Shown piece by piece: positions 62,696 to 64,000 of a DNA stretch of 64,000 nucleotides. Origin of the DNA: Calothrix brevissima NIES-22 (GTDB lineage: Bacteria; Cyanobacteriota; Cyanobacteriia; Cyanobacteriales; Nostocaceae); contig NZ_AP018207.1 of NCBI RefSeq assembly GCF_002367995.1, positions 2,773,083 through 2,837,082 of the forward strand, in the 5' to 3' direction. The position numbers and the translations under genes are program-made. The notes beneath the pieces were generated by a model. That model did not search any database, was not told where the DNA came from, and saw nothing but the letters and a program-made list of their open reading frames with translations. How positions within the stretch are numbered: the first letter of the stretch is position 1; every line of letters starts with the position of its first letter.

Positions 62696-63886
62696 TTAAA
62701 ACCAGTCTATTTGCGATCGCTCTTTCACTACTCGCTGATACACAGCTTCAGTTTGCAGGGCTAATTTTGGCCAGCTAAAGCGTCTCTCTAAATCCTCATA
62801 AGCATTATCAATCAGCCATTGGCGATAACCAGGATTTTTCAACACCTCCAAAATACCCCAAGCAATCGATTCAGGACTGTTTACCCAGGTAACAATCCCG
62901 GTTTTGGTATGTTGTACTACTTCCGGAAAACCACCTGTGTCAGAAACTACTACGGGAACCCGCGAGGCAAAACTTTCCAACGCAACTATACCAAAGGGTT
63001 CATAAAGACTGGGGAAAACTGCACAGTCAGCTACAGTCTGAAATTTATCCAAGTATTCATCAGAAAGAAAACCAGTAAAATAGCATTTATGCCAAATTCC
63101 CAAATCCCAAGCTTGACGCTTGAGATGGTCAGTATTACCGCCACCAACAATCACAAATTTAACATTACCATTCATTTCCCCCAGTACCTTGGGTGCAGCA
63201 TTGAGTAATAAAGGCACACCCTTCTCGTAAGTCATGCGTCCAACATAGTAGACAATTTTTTCATTGTCTTCAGCAAATTGGCGGCGAAAATCATCAGCAT
63301 GAAAACCATCATGATGCTGTTTCTTTTCTGGCCGAATTCCGTTAAAAATTACATCAATTTTATCCCAAGGGCTATGTAATACTCTTTCTACTTCCCTGCG
63401 CATATATTCGCTACAAACAATAATTCGCCAAGCGTTAAAAGCTAACAAATTCTCTTTACCACTGATATAGCGTTGGGTATCTGTATGAATACCGTTATAG
63501 CGTCCGTATTCAGTCGCGTGAATTGTCGCAATTAGGGGTATTTTAAAGTTACTCTTAAGAGCGATCGCAGCATCACCAACTAACCAATCATGAGCATGAA
63601 TTAAATCAAACGGGCCTTCTTCTAGAATCAGTTTGCCACCATGATGTCCCATGCTCTCATTTAAGTTGACTATCCAGTGAAAAAAATCTCTACTAGCAGC
63701 TACCGGGACTCGATGTACATGGATTCCTTCTACCAATTCATACATCGAAGCTTGACCGTGTTCCACCGTAATTAAATGAATTTCATGTCCCAGCTTCACC
63801 AATTCTGGATATAACTCTGCCACATGACGCGCAATCCCGCCAACTATCCTTGGTGGAAATTCCCAACTTAATACCAATATCTTCAT
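62696..63886 (-). CDS. GT4 family glycosyltransferase
   Basis: A 396-residue GT-B glycosyltransferase. The N-terminal domain starts MKILVLSWEFPPRIVGGIARHVAEL with the GGIARH motif of the glycogen-synthase-like GT4 group; DLIHAHDWLVGDAA and IVCSEYMRREV follow. In the C-terminal domain, YVGRMTYEKGVPLLLNAAP binds the nucleotide sugar and EPFGIVALESFA carries the E-x7-E signature. The donor and acceptor are unknown; trehalose, sucrose or polysaccharide synthesis are all compatible. No transmembrane segment, so cytosolic. The remaining 114 bp to the window edge hold nothing recognised beyond a presumed promoter. Confidence 0.92.
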   Translation of the reverse strand: MKILVLSWEFPPRIVGGIARHVAELYPELVKLGHEIHLITVEHGQASMYELVEGIHVHRVPVAASRDFFHWIVNLNESMGHHGGKLILEEGPFDLIHAHDWLVGDAAIALKSNFKIPLIATIHATEYGRYNGIHTDTQRYISGKENLLAFNAWRIIVCSEYMRREVERVLHSPWDKIDVIFNGIRPEKKQHHDGFHADDFRRQFAEDNEKIVYYVGRMTYEKGVPLLLNAAPKVLGEMNGNVKFVIVGGGNTDHLKRQAWDLGIWHKCYFTGFLSDEYLDKFQTVADCAVFPSLYEPFGIVALESFASRVPVVVSDTGGFPEVVQHTKTGIVTWVNSPESIAWGILEVLKNPGYRQWLIDNAYEDLERRFSWPKLALQTEAVYQRVVKERSQIDWF

Positions 63887-64000
63887 TTACTAGACCCCCC
63901 AATGCTTGAGAAATAAGAAATAGCTAAAAACTTATATTTATAAGGTATAAGTGTGACGATTACAGTGAGTATATCTACTAAAAATTTAAATTTCTTAATA

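Noticed and set aside
1-64000. tRNA, rRNA, CRISPR arrays, prophage or origin
   Set aside because: No T-loop GGTTCGA-type motif in a cloverleaf context, no spaced direct repeats of CRISPR type, no phage structural genes and no DnaA-box cluster were seen by eye; the repeats present are STRR, palindromes, MITEs and in-gene repeats.

Overview
The window looks like chromosomal DNA of a filamentous, probably heterocystous cyanobacterium (Nostocales). The grounds are many copies of the HIP1 octamer GCGATCGC, heptameric short tandem repeats between genes, dispersed palindromic repeats, and gene families typical of this group: a cyanobacteriochrome-like GAF domain, giant Ser/Thr-His hybrid kinases, a cyanophycinase-like protein and a type 2 IPP isomerase. 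No tRNA, rRNA or CRISPR array was recognised. The assignment rests on composition and family recognition, not on a database search.

Layout. 1-2.5 kb: a NACHT NTPase cut by the left edge, with a Uma2-family protein upstream of it on the same strand. 2.7-6.6 kb: an M16 zinc protease, a small secreted protein and an ABM-fold monooxygenase. 6.6-8.1 kb: a gene-poor stretch, then an exported protein with eleven 10-residue Asn/Pro repeats. 10.5-12.6 kb: a methionine-salvage operon (small ORF-mtnD-mtnX-mtnB). 12.7-14.6 kb: a MITE with a target duplication, an MgtC-like membrane protein, and an IS200/IS605 tnpB tail abutting a 5'-truncated gene. 14.7-20 kb: an MBL-like protein, a divergent polar amino-acid ABC transporter, a PLP-dependent dehydratase, a small MITE and a pentapeptide-repeat protein. 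20.8-31.2 kb: an FAD monooxygenase, an EF-G paralogue, a HEAT-repeat relic beside a second MITE, IPP isomerase, a dynamin/Era-like GTPase, an EAL-GAF-GGDEF protein, an RpiB-like isomerase and a BCP/PrxQ peroxiredoxin.

31.5-59.6 kb is the most striking region: five head-to-tail paralogues of 1798-1929 residues, all on the minus strand. Each has the order Ser/Thr kinase, AAA ATPase, long helical-repeat region, GAF, (PAS in two of them), HisKA, HATPase. Spacers are only 61-74 bp and each start is preceded by the same 10-bp motif, so the block looks like one operon-like array built by tandem duplication. Conserved catalytic ends and a divergent middle suggest gene conversion together with diversification of the sensing part. 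No response regulator gene lies beside the array.

59.6-63.9 kb: a decayed restriction-endonuclease-like pseudogene whose 5' end stops at the edge of the array, a cysteine desulfurase, a cyanophycinase-like S51 peptidase and a GT4 glycosyltransferase. Several genes here were reassigned to starts different from the longest open frame; reasons are given in the entries.
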